Assembly: GCA_030674155.1 (NCBI GenBank)
Contig: CM060335.1
Span: 27,772,597-27,807,596, forward strand
DNA length: 35,000 nt
Direction of reading: 5' to 3'
Source: Stramonita haemastoma
Taxonomy: Eukaryota > Mollusca > Gastropoda > Neogastropoda > Muricidae
Shown: piece by piece, positions 20,092 through 29,793 of the stretch
How positions within the stretch are numbered: position 1 is the stretch's first letter
How the letters are laid out: every line of letters starts with the position of its first letter
The notes under the pieces: model-generated
Database searches by the model: none
What the model was told of the DNA's origin: nothing
Seen by the model: the letters and a program-made list of their open reading frames with translations, nothing else
Program-made: the position numbers and the translations under genes

Positions 20092-20115
20092 GATAGTGAA
20101 ACGAACCCTGGGCCT
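20092..20115 (+). other. 2A-like ribosome-skipping motif in ORF1
   Basis: Codons for D-S-E-T-N-P-G-P at residues 35-42; the skip would fall between Gly41 (20110-20112) and Pro42 (20113-20115). The upstream context is hydrophobic (CTVVLLVNN), as in 2A-like sequences that double as signal sequences. Ser at position 2 departs from the consensus, so activity is uncertain. Confidence 0.65.
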
Positions 20116-20886
20116 GAAGAAAATATTCTTCTTCAACTTGTGGACTGGAGATTTTCACAGCTGATGAACTGTTTCCAGCTTCACTCGTCCAGTATGTTCC
20201 GTCTACTTGAAGAAAAATTTCAAGATCAGGATGTACATTTCCGACGCCTTATGGCAGAAATGAACAAGCTGAAAACAGATGTCAATAGAAACACTGAAGA
20301 AATCACAGATCTCCGAGAGGAAAAAGAGTTGATGACAGAACGCATTGACAGAGTGGAAGAAAAACTGGAAGCTACTGAAGTGGAATACAAAAAGAACAAT
20401 TTGAAGTTCTTTGGCATTGATGAAAGTGAAACAGAGACTGGAGTGGCAAATGAAGAACTGATAGTGGACGTACTGAACTACCATTCTGCGGATGATGTTT
20501 GGCAGAGGTCAGACATTGACTGTGCCTATAGAATAGGCAGCCCACACCAGGACGGCACACCACGCCCACTACTGGTCCAGTTCTGCCGGTGGGGGGACAA
20601 AATCAGCATCCTCAGAGACCAAGAGCTTCGCGAAGCCCTGCGAAGAAATAAAACATCAGGGTGACATCAGACCTTACAACGCATCAGAGGGAAATGGTGA
20701 ACTTCCTCAGGGACCAGGGCAAAGTGGCGTATTTTGTAAAAAGGACCAGTACAGCCACGCTACAACTCCTACCGCCACTATCAGCAGCAGGAACCACGGG
20801 GTGCCGGACAGGTTCTACAGGAGGAAGAATGGCCTCAACTTCGTCTGCGGGATCGACAGGGGGATCGTCGGCAAAACCACTATTGG

Positions 20887-20995
20887 AATCGTCAGGGGGA
20901 CTGTCACCAGGATCGTCAGGGGGACCGTCACCAGGATCGTCAGGGGGACTGTCACCAAGATCGTCAGGGGGACTGTCACCAGGATCGTCAGGGGG
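20887..20995. repeat. 24-bp minisatellite in the ORF1 tail
   Basis: Copies start at 20887, 20911, 20935, 20959 and 20983 (the last partial), each beginning GATCGTCAGGGGGACTG or a close variant. In the ORF1-side frame it encodes an eight-residue Ser/Gly/Pro-rich repeat (SSGGLSPG). It ends just before the RTE-C insertion. Confidence 0.95.
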
Positions 20996-21007
20996 ATCGT
21001 CAAAGAC

Positions 21008-21016
21008 TGGAGTTAT
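21008..21016. repeat. Target-site duplication of RTE-C, left copy
   Basis: TGGAGTTAT here is identical to 24319-24327 on the other side of RTE-C. Between them lies the whole element and nothing else. Confidence 0.85.
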
Positions 21017-24000
21017 CACACTCTCACTCACTCAGTCCCATGTCCCAAAGGACGTAGGGGGGACATGAGAGAAGACGCAACAGAGATCTTTTTCCATGCT
21101 TCACGATCCTGTGTGGCTAGTAGGAGGTGTTGCAGGGGTTGGGCGGTCCAGTCTTTGATGTTGTCAACCCATGATTTCTTTAGGCGGCCTCTTCTTCTCT
21201 TGCCCTCGACTGTTCCTTGCAGGATGGTTTTTGCTAGGCTGTTGTGTCTTGTGGTGTGACCAGACCACATCAGCTTTCTCCTCTTTATGGTGGAGAGCAA
21301 AGGCTCTTGGGGGCCCACACGCTTTTTGATTTCTTCTTTCACATAGTTATTGGTCTTGTGTTCTTTGTATGATATTTTGAGGAGTCTTCTGTGGCACTTG
21401 TTCTCGAATGCTTGGATTCTCCTCTCTAACTCTGCTGTCAGAGTCCATGATTCACAGCCATATAGGAGGATAGATATCACGAGGGATTTGTAAAGGTGGT
21501 ATTTGGTGCAGAGGCTGATGTTGTTGCTTCTGATGATCCTCTCGAGTCTGACTAGAGCAGATGTTGCTGTTGCAATGCGAGCTTTCACTTCATTGTTTGA
21601 TGTGCCATCTTTTGTTAGGATGGAGCCTAAGTATTTGAATTGGCTCACCTCTTCTAGTATTTCTCCATTCATCTTTATTTCCGTGATGTCATTACTCGCG
21701 CTGTTGACTATGATCTTTGATTTCTCTGTACTGACCTCCATGCCGTATGCGCTCGCTCGATCTGTTAAATTGTCTGTGAGGATTTGCAGTTCTTGTTTGC
21801 TGCTGCCCATGAGGTCAATGTCATCTGCAAATCTGAGGTTGCAAAGGGGTCTTCCACCAATGGAGATGGAAGTGTGGTGGTTTTGCAGTGTCTCTGTCAT
21901 GATGTTTTCGAGGAAGAGGTTGAAGAGTACAGGTGAGAGAAGGCAGCCCTGGCGAACCCCAACCGTGGTCTTGAAGAACTCGCCCACGTGATTGTTCATG
22001 AAAACTGCACTTTTTGCATTCTCGTACAGAGCCTTGATGACTTCAATTAGGTAGCTGTCAATGTTGAAGTGCCTGAGTACTTGCCAGAGGCCGTCATGCC
22101 ATACCCTGTCAAAGGCCTTTTTGAAGTCTATGAAATTGTGGTACAAGTCTTTTTGGTGTTGGAGATGCTTCTCTATCAGAATTCTCAGATTGAAAATTTG
22201 TTCCATTGTGCTGCGTTTTGGTCTAAAGCCCGCTTGTTCTTCTGCCAGGAGTTTTTCCGCTTAGTTTTTCAGTCTGTTGAGGACTACCTGCAGCATGATC
22301 TTGCTAGGATGACTTATGAGACTGATGGTTCTGTAGTTCTGGCATTGCTTGAGGTTTCCTTTCTTTGGCAGGGGTATTACAAGAGACTGTGTCCATTCTT
22401 TTGGCCATTCTTTGGTGTCGTGGATCTTCTGACAAAGTTCTGTGAATCGCCTTGCTGTTTCATTCCCTCCATTTTTTATGAGTTCAGCTGGGATGTTATC
22501 GATTCCAGGGGACTTCCCCTTCTTCAATTGTTTAATAGCTGCATCTACTTCACACCTTAGTATTGGTGGGTCTTTATCTTGGTGTTCAGGGGGTTTGTCA
22601 GAAACTATGTTGGTATCTGGGCGTAGTGGGTAGTTGTACAATCCCTCACAGTATTCTGTCCAGCATTGGAGGATGGCATTGTTTTCCGTTAAAAGATTTC
22701 CTTCTTTGTCTTCAATAACAGAGGCTTTAGGCTGTGTGGTTTTCGTTAGTGCTTTCAAAGTGTCGTAAGCTGTTTTGCTGTTTCCCTTGGTCATTCCAGC
22801 TTCGATGTTGTTGCATTGTTCTTCTATCCAGCTTCTTTGGCTTCTCTCATCTTTTTCCTCACTTCTCTGTGGCTGTCCATGTACTTCTTGTAAGCTTCTT
22901 GACTTGTGAACTTTTGTTTTTTAAGTTCTCTTCTTTTGTCGCAGAGGTCAAGAACCTCATTTGTCACCCAGGGTTGTTTTTTTGTTCTGCTTCTTCCTAA
23001 TGTTTCTTCTGCTGCTGTCGTTAGCACTTCTTTGATGTTGTTGGCCAATGTGTCCACATCATTGTCGATGGCTGTGAGTGCGGCGAACTTTCCTCCAATG
23101 TTGGCTTGGAAGATCTCAACCATGCGTGGGCTTTTTGGCTGTTGTTTTGCTTTCAGTTTCAGCCTGATGGTGGTAAGTACAAGGTCATGGTCACTGCCAA
23201 TGTCAGCTCCTGGGAATGTTCTTGTGTTTGCCTTGTTTATGCTGGATTTGAATCTTTGGGGTGACAGAATGTAATCAATTTGATTATGAATCAGACCATT
23301 TGGTGAGTGCCAGGTTGATGTTCTGGATGGCTTGTGAGGGTGGAGTGTGTTAGCCAAAGTCAGTTTGTGCTTCTTTGCGAATTCCAGCAGCCGCTGTCCT
23401 CTGTCATTTGTTTTCTCCCAGTCCAAATCGTCCTGTGGTTCCTGCCCAGGTGTCATAGGCATCAGGTCCCACCTTAGCATTTCAGTCGCCTTCCACAATA
23501 AGGATGTCTTTTTTGGGCGTTTTGGAGAACACGTTTTCAAGTTCTTCATAGAAATCTTCTATCTGATCATCATCATAGTCAGATGTTGGAGCATACACTT
23601 GGATGATGGTGAGATTCTGGGGTTTTGCAGAAACTCTGATTGAGATGAGTCTGCTGGATACTGGTGTGCAGCTGATGATGCTTGACACAATCTCTTTCCT
23701 GACAATAAAGCCTACTCCATGTTGATGTAGTTTCCCTTCTCCGCTGTACCATATTTTGTGGCCGTCTTGCGTGGTTGTTTCTCCGAAGCCAATCCATCTG
23801 ACTTCCGCAAGCCCTATGATGTCCCATTTATACCTCTGTAATTCATGTGTAAGTTCCTGTATTCTTCCTGTTTGGTACAGAGTCCTTACATTCCATGTAC
23901 CAATGGTTGCCCCTTTATCTGGAAGCTTTAGAGTTGGTTCTGCCCCAGTAGCACACTTGTCACTCCCACCCTGGAGTCTTGCAGTGGGTATGCGCGGTCG

Positions 24001-24318
24001 TTGTTGATCCGGGCCTCGACCGATCCGGCATGTCTTTCTGTTTTGTTTTTCTCATCATGTCCTTGCAGTGGGCTTGAGGAAGCTTGGTGGCGCCCATCTC
24101 CTCTCCAAGACTCCTACTGGTGGGTAAGAATGCACTAGCCCCTCACAACGTTTCGCCCGCCAGTAGAAGCGGTTACCGGGGTGTGGGTGGGTTAAGGACC
24201 CGGACCCAGAAGTGAGAGTTGAGTGCCAAGTGAGGACCAGTGCTCCCGTCCATCCCGAAGGATGCTACTGCCAGGTTTACAAAGGTACCACCTCTCCTTA
24301 AGCACCCCATTACACCCT
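21017..24318 (-). mobile_element. RTE-C: full-length RTE-type LINE, minus strand
   Basis: About 3.3 kb, bounded by 9-base target-site duplications. On the minus strand it starts near the GTGTAATGGGGTGCTTAAGG shared with RTE-B and ends in a short GAGT-type tandem tail (CTGAGTGAGTGAGAGTG), typical of RTE elements, which lack poly(A). By eye it is almost identical to RTE-B at 29794-33116, with a 36-base internal deletion near 23121 and several single-base indels. It is inserted in the tail of the ORF1 pseudogene, antisense to it. Confidence 0.93.
21028..24097 (-). pseudogene. RTE endonuclease-reverse transcriptase, broken
   Basis: One protein would carry an N-terminal APE-type endonuclease and a C-terminal reverse transcriptase. 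Present on the minus strand: the endonuclease motifs TIGTWNVRT and GSDHD, then ERLs such as EEQAGFRPKRS, motif A DFKKAFDRVWH, GVRQGCLLSPVLFNLF and motif C RFADDIDLMG. The C-terminal region (CHRRLLKISY, RKLMWSGH, SWVDNIKDW) ends at the stop at 21028. Lesions seen against RTE-B: a stop for Trp after IVEGD (about 23482), a 1-base insertion near 23421, a 36-base in-frame deletion near 23121, a 1-base loss near 22828, and a stop for Gln near 22261. The ATG at 24095-24097 is the likely start, but the leader also carries a frame change. Not functional as it stands. Confidence 0.9.
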
Positions 24319-24327
24319 TGGAGTTAT
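24319..24327. repeat. Target-site duplication of RTE-C, right copy
   Basis: TGGAGTTAT, the partner of 21008-21016. Removing RTE-C and one copy leaves the ORF1-side frame open for about 38 more codons. Confidence 0.85.
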
Positions 24328-24714
24328 ACCTTTTGAAAAAAAACAGATTTATTTCTTCGCAAACCATTCAACTGTAAAGAAACAATCGCCAAACTCGTGT
24401 ACTTTTCAGAAAACCTATCTAGTTGTATAAGAGCAGGCTTTTATCACATTTCTCATATATTCAGACGAAAAAGAATGATAGGATAGTTGCAAAGGACTAG
24501 CCTAATCCGATGAATGTAGTGAGAATGACACAATACCGATTATGCCAAGAAGCAGAAACCCTTTATTTATTTATTTGTTTATTTGTTTGTTTGTTTGTTT
24601 GTTTGTTTGTTTATTTATTTATCTATTTATTCATTCATTCGTTTATTTATTCTTTTGAGGATAATGGAATAAGCACTCATATGCTATTTTACATCCAGTC
24701 CCAGTGTGTATGCA
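24328..24714. other. Unassigned stretch with a (TTTR)n microsatellite
   Basis: Flanking DNA of the RTE-C insertion. A TTTA/TTTG tetranucleotide array fills 24562-24654. If the ORF1 element once had an ORF2 here, I cannot see it. Confidence 0.6.
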
Positions 24715-24857
24715 GTTTTGAGAATTTTGTTATCCGTTCCCACCGGTACACAATGGCCTACCTACTCTTTTGAAAAGTGAAACGGCTTTTAAGGTGTGCT
24801 CAAGATGTTTAGTGTGCGTTCGCACAGGGGACTTGGGTCTATCCTCTCATCCAAAAG
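24715..24857 (-). mobile_element. SINE-1 fragment, 3' half
   Basis: On the minus strand: TTTTGGATGAGAGGATAGAC, AAACATCTTGAGCACACC, AAGAGTAGGTAGGCCATTGT, GTACCGGTGGGAACGGATAA. This matches the central and 3' parts of the SINE-1 at 16445-16775. The tRNA head is absent. Confidence 0.75.
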
Positions 24858-25074
24858 AATTTTCCTTTAAAATTATCCCTGCAGTCAATCAGCATGCTAA
24901 CTAACCCACATTTTAACAATCAATAAAACCTGCAAACAATTCAGCCTAGCCAAATGTTTCTTTTACTTGCTTTGAGCCAGCAGCATTCTAAACAGGCATG
25001 ATAGCACCGATCCCAATCCATGCAGCTTTAGTTACAAAAAAGGGATTATATTTACAGATAAACATGCCAATCTG
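24858..25074. other. Unassigned stretch, no feature seen
   Basis: AT-rich, short open frames only. Confidence 0.5.
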
Positions 25075-25258
25075 TCATATGCATATGCGCACACGTCAAA
25101 ACCGGTTCCACTTTTCAAAAGAGTAGGGCATTGTGTGCCCGTGCGATTGGATAACAACACTTTGACAAAATCGATATACACGGGACTGGATTAAAAAAAA
25201 AAGCAAATGCGTACTTATTCCATTATTCTTGATATACAAAAGAATAAAATAAAATTTT
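25075..25258 (+). mobile_element. SINE-1 fragment, 3' half
   Basis: GCGCACACGTCAAAACC, AAGAGTAGGGCATTGTGTGC, GATTGGATAACA, GGGACTGGATTAAAAAA, CTTGATATACAAAAGAATAA and an AAATAAAATTT end. It lies 220 bases from another SINE-1 fragment in the opposite orientation. Confidence 0.75.
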
Positions 25259-25448
25259 CAAACATGCTCGCTGAGATTCTCACTGAATACAGAACAACAC
25301 ATTACCTTATTCAGCATTTAAAAAAACAACAACCAATTAATGGACAGCATCGGACGATAACAAACATCGGAAATATGAGCATAACGGTACCACACTTCTC
25401 TTGGTAGGCAAAACTTCAACAGTCTTTGGTACAAAATCAGAGACTAGT

Positions 25449-25584
25449 AGATCAGTGGTCTAGGAGGTAATGCCTCTGCCTAGAAAGCGAAAAGTCCGCG
25501 TCGGAGTGTGGCATTGCTTCGAATCCCGTTTGGCCTAAAACTTTCCCCCCATCCATTAGACCATAAGTGGTGGTCTGGGTACTA

Positions 25585-25615
<31 letters not shown>

Positions 25616-25830
25616 CGTGTGTTACATATTATATTTAACGCACATAAACTCTGTAGAAAAAAGCCACTCTTATAGGAAAACAGAGTTGCAGACAAGAAAA
25701 GAAAAGAAAAGAATGGGTAGGTGCTGCACTTGTGGCGACGCGCTCTCCCCGGCGAGAGCAGAATTTCACACAGAGAAATCTTCTGTGACATAAAGTGGTA
25801 TAAAACAAAAATAAAATAAAATTAGACTGG
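25449..25830 (+). mobile_element. SINE-2, full length, best preserved in the window
   Basis: Order of parts: tRNA-derived head with an A-box-like TGGTCTAGGAGGTAATGCC and B box CTTCGAATCCCG; central domain AGTCTTTCGGATGAGACGAT with AAACCGAGGTCCCGTGTG; CTCTGTAGAAAAAAGCCACT; an A/G spacer; GGGTAGGTGCTGCACTTGTG; the near-palindrome GCTCTCCCCGGCGAGAGC; GAGAAATCTTCTGTGACATA; and an AAATAAAATAAAA tail. About 380 bases. This layout matches a SINE type I remember from gastropod genomes; no search was possible. Copies or fragments also lie at 7990, 9180, 10985 and 14808. Confidence 0.88.
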
Positions 25831-26084
25831 TTTATTCTGCTTGAGTTTAACACAGTTTGGCTAATTATACTCTTCCAAAGCAGCATATGCAGCACGCATA
25901 CAGCCAGCATAGTCGTTAAAAACCATGACAACATGTCCCAAACAAAAGCTTCCAGAACACACATAATTTGCAAGTGGAACAAATATACATCTAAAAGGAA
26001 CAACAACCAAACAAGTACAGACTTTAAACAAAAGAAGCTGTAGTACCATACTACAGTGACATATTCGAGTTGTTTCCCAGAGAT

Positions 26085-26240
26085 ATCCGAACATATTACT
26101 CCTCCCTTGCAATCTCTTCACTGGTTACCTGTCGCACAAAGAGTAAAGTACCCTCTGTTACAAATGTCTACACAAGACTGCACCTTCTTTTCTCTGTGAC
26201 TGTCTTCACCTATACACTCCTCGTTTCCTCCGTTCTGCTG
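26085..26240 (+). mobile_element. L2 fragment 1: C-terminal coding region only
   Basis: CATATTACTCCTCCCTTGCA, then CTCTTCACTGGTTACCTGT, CCTCTGTTACAAATGTCT, ACTGCACCTTC. This aligns by eye with 27830-27980 of the main L2 element, with a small deletion after AGAGTAAA. It stops where the linker region of the main L2 begins. Confidence 0.8.
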
Positions 26241-28432
26241 CAATGTACTTACAAATACGCCGACAACTTGAGCGAAAATGGTGAAAAACAAAAACAGAAA
26301 TCAACAAACAGCTCTTCCAGAAACAAATAAACAAAGTCAAAACCTTAATCCACTCAGCGAAGACAAACTATTACTCTGCTCAAGTTCTTGATGCCACGTC
26401 CATGAAATCTCTTTTTTCCCTCACCTCAACTCTCCTCGGATCTGCAAAGGCTAGCCCTCTGCCTACTGTCCACAGCCACTCTGAACTTCCTGCTATATTC
26501 TCCTCATTCTTCTCTGACAAAGTCCGCAACATCCGCTCCAAACTGGATTAGACTTCTTTCCAACCTGCGCCTCCTGATCCCCAATTCACTGGCATTCCTC
26601 TCCTTTTCTTTCACCCAACAAGCGAGAAAGAAATCAAGAACATTCTGAAAGAAATGACAATAAAATCATGCGATCTCGATCCTGTACCTGCTTCTCTTTT
26701 CATTCAGTGCATTCCACAGCTTATACCTACTATCACAAAAATAGTAAACTCATCTCTTCTTTCTGAAAATTTTCCATCAGCTCTCAAAACTGCGATAGTC
26801 ACACCTCTACTCAAAAAGCACGACCTCGATCCTAACATCCTGAAGAACTATAGACCTGTCTCTAATCTGCCTTTTATCTCTAAAGTCCTTGAAAAAGTTG
26901 TTCTGAAACAACTCAATAGCCATCTTCTTTCCAATAATCTCCTCCCCCCTTTTCAGTCTGCCTATCGCGTCAACCACAGCACTGAAACCACCCTGGTTCA
27001 TACTCTAAACATGTTTCTCCATGGTTCTGACTCAGGGAAAATCTCCTTTCTTACTCTTCTCGACTTATCTACTGCCTTTGACACCATAGACCATTCAATT
27101 CTTCTCTCCCGTCTCCAAAACATGTTTGGCATTAAAGGCACAGCCCTCACCTGGTTCACTTCATATCTTAAAGACCGAGTCCACACAGTTGCAGTAAACA
27201 AGATTCAATCAGCACCTGCCAAACTGGAATGTGGTGTCCCTCAGGGATCAGTTCTGGGCCCTCTTCTCTTTACTGCTCCACTGCCACATATAATAGACCC
27301 TCATCATATCAATTATCACTTTTATGCTGACGACTCGCAGATTCAAAGCAGCGACACACCTGAAAATCTTCCTTCTCTCTTGACAAATATGACCAGCTGC
27401 CTTCAAGACATCCAACACTGGATGATACAAAACAAATTACAACTAAATGCAGATAAAACCGAAGCCATGCTTGTAGGCACCAAACACAAACTCTCCTCCA
27501 TTCCAACAACTTCAATAGAATTCGGCAATACGTCAGTTCAGCTATCCACTTCTGTGAAGTATCTAGGAGTCATTGTCGACAACACTCTCTCCATGCAAAA
27601 ATTCATTACCCAAACCTGTCAGTCATGCTACTATCAACTACGGCGTATTAGCGCAATTCGAAAGTACCTGTCCACTGATGCAACATCCAAACTCGTCACT
27701 TCTCTTATTCTCTCACGTCTGGACTATTGCAATTCTCTTTTGGCTGGTCTGCCAGCATCATCCATCCACTCCCTTCAACGTATACAAAACTCTGCAGCTC
27801 GTCTTGTCCTCAGAAAGAAAAAAATCTGAGCACATTACCCCTCTCTTGAAATCTCTCCATTGGCTGCCTGTACCACAGAGAGTAAACTACAAGATCAATA
27901 CCCTCTGTTACAAATGTCTCCACAACACTGCACCCTCCTACCTCTGTGAATGTCTTCACTTGTACACACCTTCTCGCTCCCTCCGCTCGTCGGCAGATAC
28001 TTTGTCCTTAAGAATACCCAGATTCAACCTATCTACCGTTGGCCGCCGCTCTTTCTCTGTTTCTGGTCCATCGATCTGGAACGACCTTCCTCTCTCCCTC
28101 CGGCAAAAGCCTACTTATGACACTTTTAAATCCAACCTCAAGACACACTTATTCCAAACCTAAGTTTTCTCCTTCCGCTTCCATCTCTTACCTGTCCCTG
28201 CCTTCAACATCGACCTGCCAAAGTGCATAACGTTTGTAGGTGTGTGTGTGCGTGCGCGCGTGCTGCGTGCTTGTGTGCGTGCGTCCGTGTGTGTGTATGC
28301 ACATTCGAATTTGTTAAAACTGTAAATTGTTGTTGATTGTGTGTTGTGTTGGTCGAATGCAAAGCGCTTTGATTTGTTTTTACAAGATATAGCGCTACAC
28401 AAATTCCATGTATTATTATTATTTTTAAATAC
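26241..28432 (+). mobile_element. L2-type LINE, 5' truncated
   Basis: It starts in the linker between endonuclease and reverse transcriptase, includes the reverse transcriptase and C-terminal region, and ends with a 3' UTR. The tail contains the GCGCTTTGA and TAGCGCTACACAAAT words and an ATT-type short repeat, the usual L2 ending. A GTGTGTGCGTGCG-rich patch (28238-28300) lies in the UTR. The endonuclease is missing, as expected for 5' truncation. Confidence 0.9.
26258..28163 (+). pseudogene. L2 reverse transcriptase ORF2, partial and broken
   Basis: From 26258 the linker reads RRQLERKW, then an in-frame TGA, LFQKQINKVKTLIHSAKTN, and a second stop at 26549. The frame is then open to 27829. 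Motifs after the ATG at 26654: LKKHDLDPNILKNYRPVSNL (residues 53-72), FQSAYRVNHSTET (100-112), motif A LLDLSTAFDTIDH (135-147), GVPQGSVLGPLLF (194-206) and motif C YADD (224-227, at 27323-27334). All catalytic Asp residues of motifs A and C are kept. About two residues are missing after GPLLF. A 1-base slip in an A run near 27822 ends the frame; the next frame (to 28163) carries LLKSLHWLPVPQRVNYK, SYLCECL, YTPSRSLRSS and GPSIWNDLP, the standard L2 C-terminus. Confidence 0.9.
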
Positions 28433-28436
28433 CAAG

Positions 28437-28590
28437 GTTGAAACACTCCAGTGTCGGCCGTCGTTCTTTCTGTATTTCTGGTCCATATATCTGGAATGAT
28501 CTCCTCTTTCCCTTCGTCAAAATCCCTCATTTGACACATTCAAATCCAAACTAAAGACACACTTAATTTCCTACCTAGGTTCTTCTTAAA
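28437..28590 (+). mobile_element. L2 fragment 2: second copy of the C-terminal end
   Basis: GTCGGCCGTCGTTCTTTCTG, TTTCTGGTCCATATATCTGG, AATGATCTCC, CAAATCCAAACTAAAGACAC aligns by eye at about 80% with 28035-28150 of the main L2. It begins a few bases after the main element's ATT tail, in the same orientation. Confidence 0.85.
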
Positions 28591-28653
28591 TCATATCACA
28601 GTATCTCACATCTGTTCCTATTGTTATGTCTCCTTCATCCCCATACCTTCTGC

Positions 28654-28655
<2 letters not shown>

Positions 28656-28732
<77 letters not shown>

Positions 28733-28752
28733 TGTGTGTGTGTGTGTTGTTT
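28656..28752. repeat. (GT)n microsatellite
   Basis: About 95 bases of GT with two or three interruptions. It separates the L2 fragments from the 3' edge of LINE-A. Confidence 0.97.
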
Positions 28753-28780
28753 TTCAGAGTTTATTAAATATGGTTCCATT

Positions 28781-29781
28781 CTATCGTCTTTGGTAGCAAA
28801 ATGATAAAATTTTAGCTTTGTACACCCGTTTCTTCTGGTAGATCCAGAACGTTTTATACATGGCCTCAAGCTTTCTTTGAACAGCGTAGCTTAACCGATG
28901 TACATCAAGAATACTTTGGTTTTTCCACACATGTGTAAATCCAATTGTGTAAAGAATATATATTTTTTTTACTGTATTGATCCATTTATCACATGTATTC
29001 TTCTGATACAAATCACCGTATACTATTCTGTTATAAGAGTCTGGTTTTGATTCTATCAAATGAATCGAAAAGGATATTATCTGGCATATGATTTTAAGGG
29101 TCAGTGGAAATCTTCCCAATTCACCTAAAGTCCCACTTTACAAAATTTTATATGAAAATGTTCGTACAGAAACTGGTTGGATAAGCATGTCTTAAACAAT
29201 TTATCAATATGAAATTATGTCTCCCCGTGGAAACAAAAAGGAAACCAAACTTCTGCTCCACATGGGTTATCAATGAGTCAAATAAACGCATTATTATAGT
29301 AGGCATACAATCCTTTGTTGCTTTGTTTGACTAAATGTTCTTGTGTTGCTTAAAACTTACCATTCTGATGAAAAATGACACCTAGATAAGTTTCTACTGT
29401 TTCAATTAAATGTTCTCCACATTTAAAATAAATTGGAATTTTAGGAGGTGATCTCGTAAAGACTATTACCTTTGTTTTTGTTTTGTTTATCCTTAAACCC
29501 CAGTTCGAAATGTACTCTTGCAGTTTATTCAGCTTAGTTTGAAGACCTACTTTGGTTGTTGATAGTAATGCTAGGTCATCAGCATAGAGTAAACAACAAA
29601 TTCTATCTCGGCGAATCTTTCTCGTCAATATATTGAAATATATCATTGACATACACGTTAAATAATGTAGGACTTAATGTATTTCCCTGATACACCCCTC
29701 TTTTCACTATGATTTCATCAGTGTGTTTTCCTTCTATTTTTGTAGCTACTGTTTCGTTCGAATACACGTTTTTAATGACAT
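28781..29781 (-). pseudogene. LINE-A reverse transcriptase, C-terminal part
   Basis: Reading from the insertion: FNVIKNVYSNETVATKIEG, then GVYQGNTLSPTLFNVYVNDI (about 29643-29705). After a frameshift comes motif C LLYADDLALLS (YADD at 29575-29586), LRINKTKTKVIVFT and ETYLGVIFHQ, with the frame ending near 29350. The C-terminal region (GRFPLTLKII, GDLYQKNTCDKW, GFTHVWKNQSI) lies in 29119-28781. Both Asp of motif C are kept. Stops and shifts between pieces make it non-functional. Confidence 0.85.
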
Positions 29782-29793
29782 TGAACGTTTTGC
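29782..29793. repeat. Target-site duplication of RTE-B, left copy
   Basis: TGAACGTTTTGC, identical to 33117-33128 on the other side of RTE-B. The first two bases could also be tail sequence, so the minimum length is 10. Confidence 0.95.

Larger units (their letters stand above)
19990..21005 (+). pseudogene. LINE ORF1 (nucleic-acid-binding protein) with 2A-like motif, frameshifted
   Basis: ORF1 proteins of this type coat element RNA and act as chaperones during insertion. The ATG at 19990 opens 224 residues. Residues 14-32 are hydrophobic, followed at 33-42 by NNDSETNPGP, a near match to the 2A consensus D-V/I-E-x-N-P-G-P at which ribosomes skip a peptide bond; Ser stands where Val or Ile is usual. 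Residues 85-140 are rich in Glu, Lys, Arg and Leu with heptad-like spacing, a probable coiled coil. The rest (CAYRIGSP, RPLLVQF, ILRDQELREALRR) resembles the RRM-like and C-terminal domains of L1-type ORF1. An indel near 20650 shifts the frame into 20661-21005, which ends in a 24-bp coding repeat. 2A-bearing ORF1s are known in CR1/L2-group elements, so I favour that group. No ORF2 follows. Confidence 0.75.
28757..29793 (-). mobile_element. LINE-A, downstream part (left of the RTE-B insertion)
   Basis: The 3' part, on the minus strand, of the LINE whose 5' part is at 33117-35000. It runs from the middle of the reverse transcriptase to a C-terminal region and breaks off at the GT microsatellite, before any zinc knuckle or 3' UTR I can recognise. 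Confidence 0.88.

Noticed and set aside
20684..21031. Minus-strand open frame with Asp/Pro repeats
   Set aside because: Shadow of the 24-bp minisatellite in the ORF1 tail.
21503..22560. Plus-strand open frames across RTE-C
   Set aside because: Antisense shadows of the reverse transcriptase coding strand. The same shadows recur on the minus strand of RTE-B.
26070..26330. A small novel plus-strand gene
   Set aside because: The first half is an L2 C-terminal fragment read out of frame and the second half is the L2 linker.
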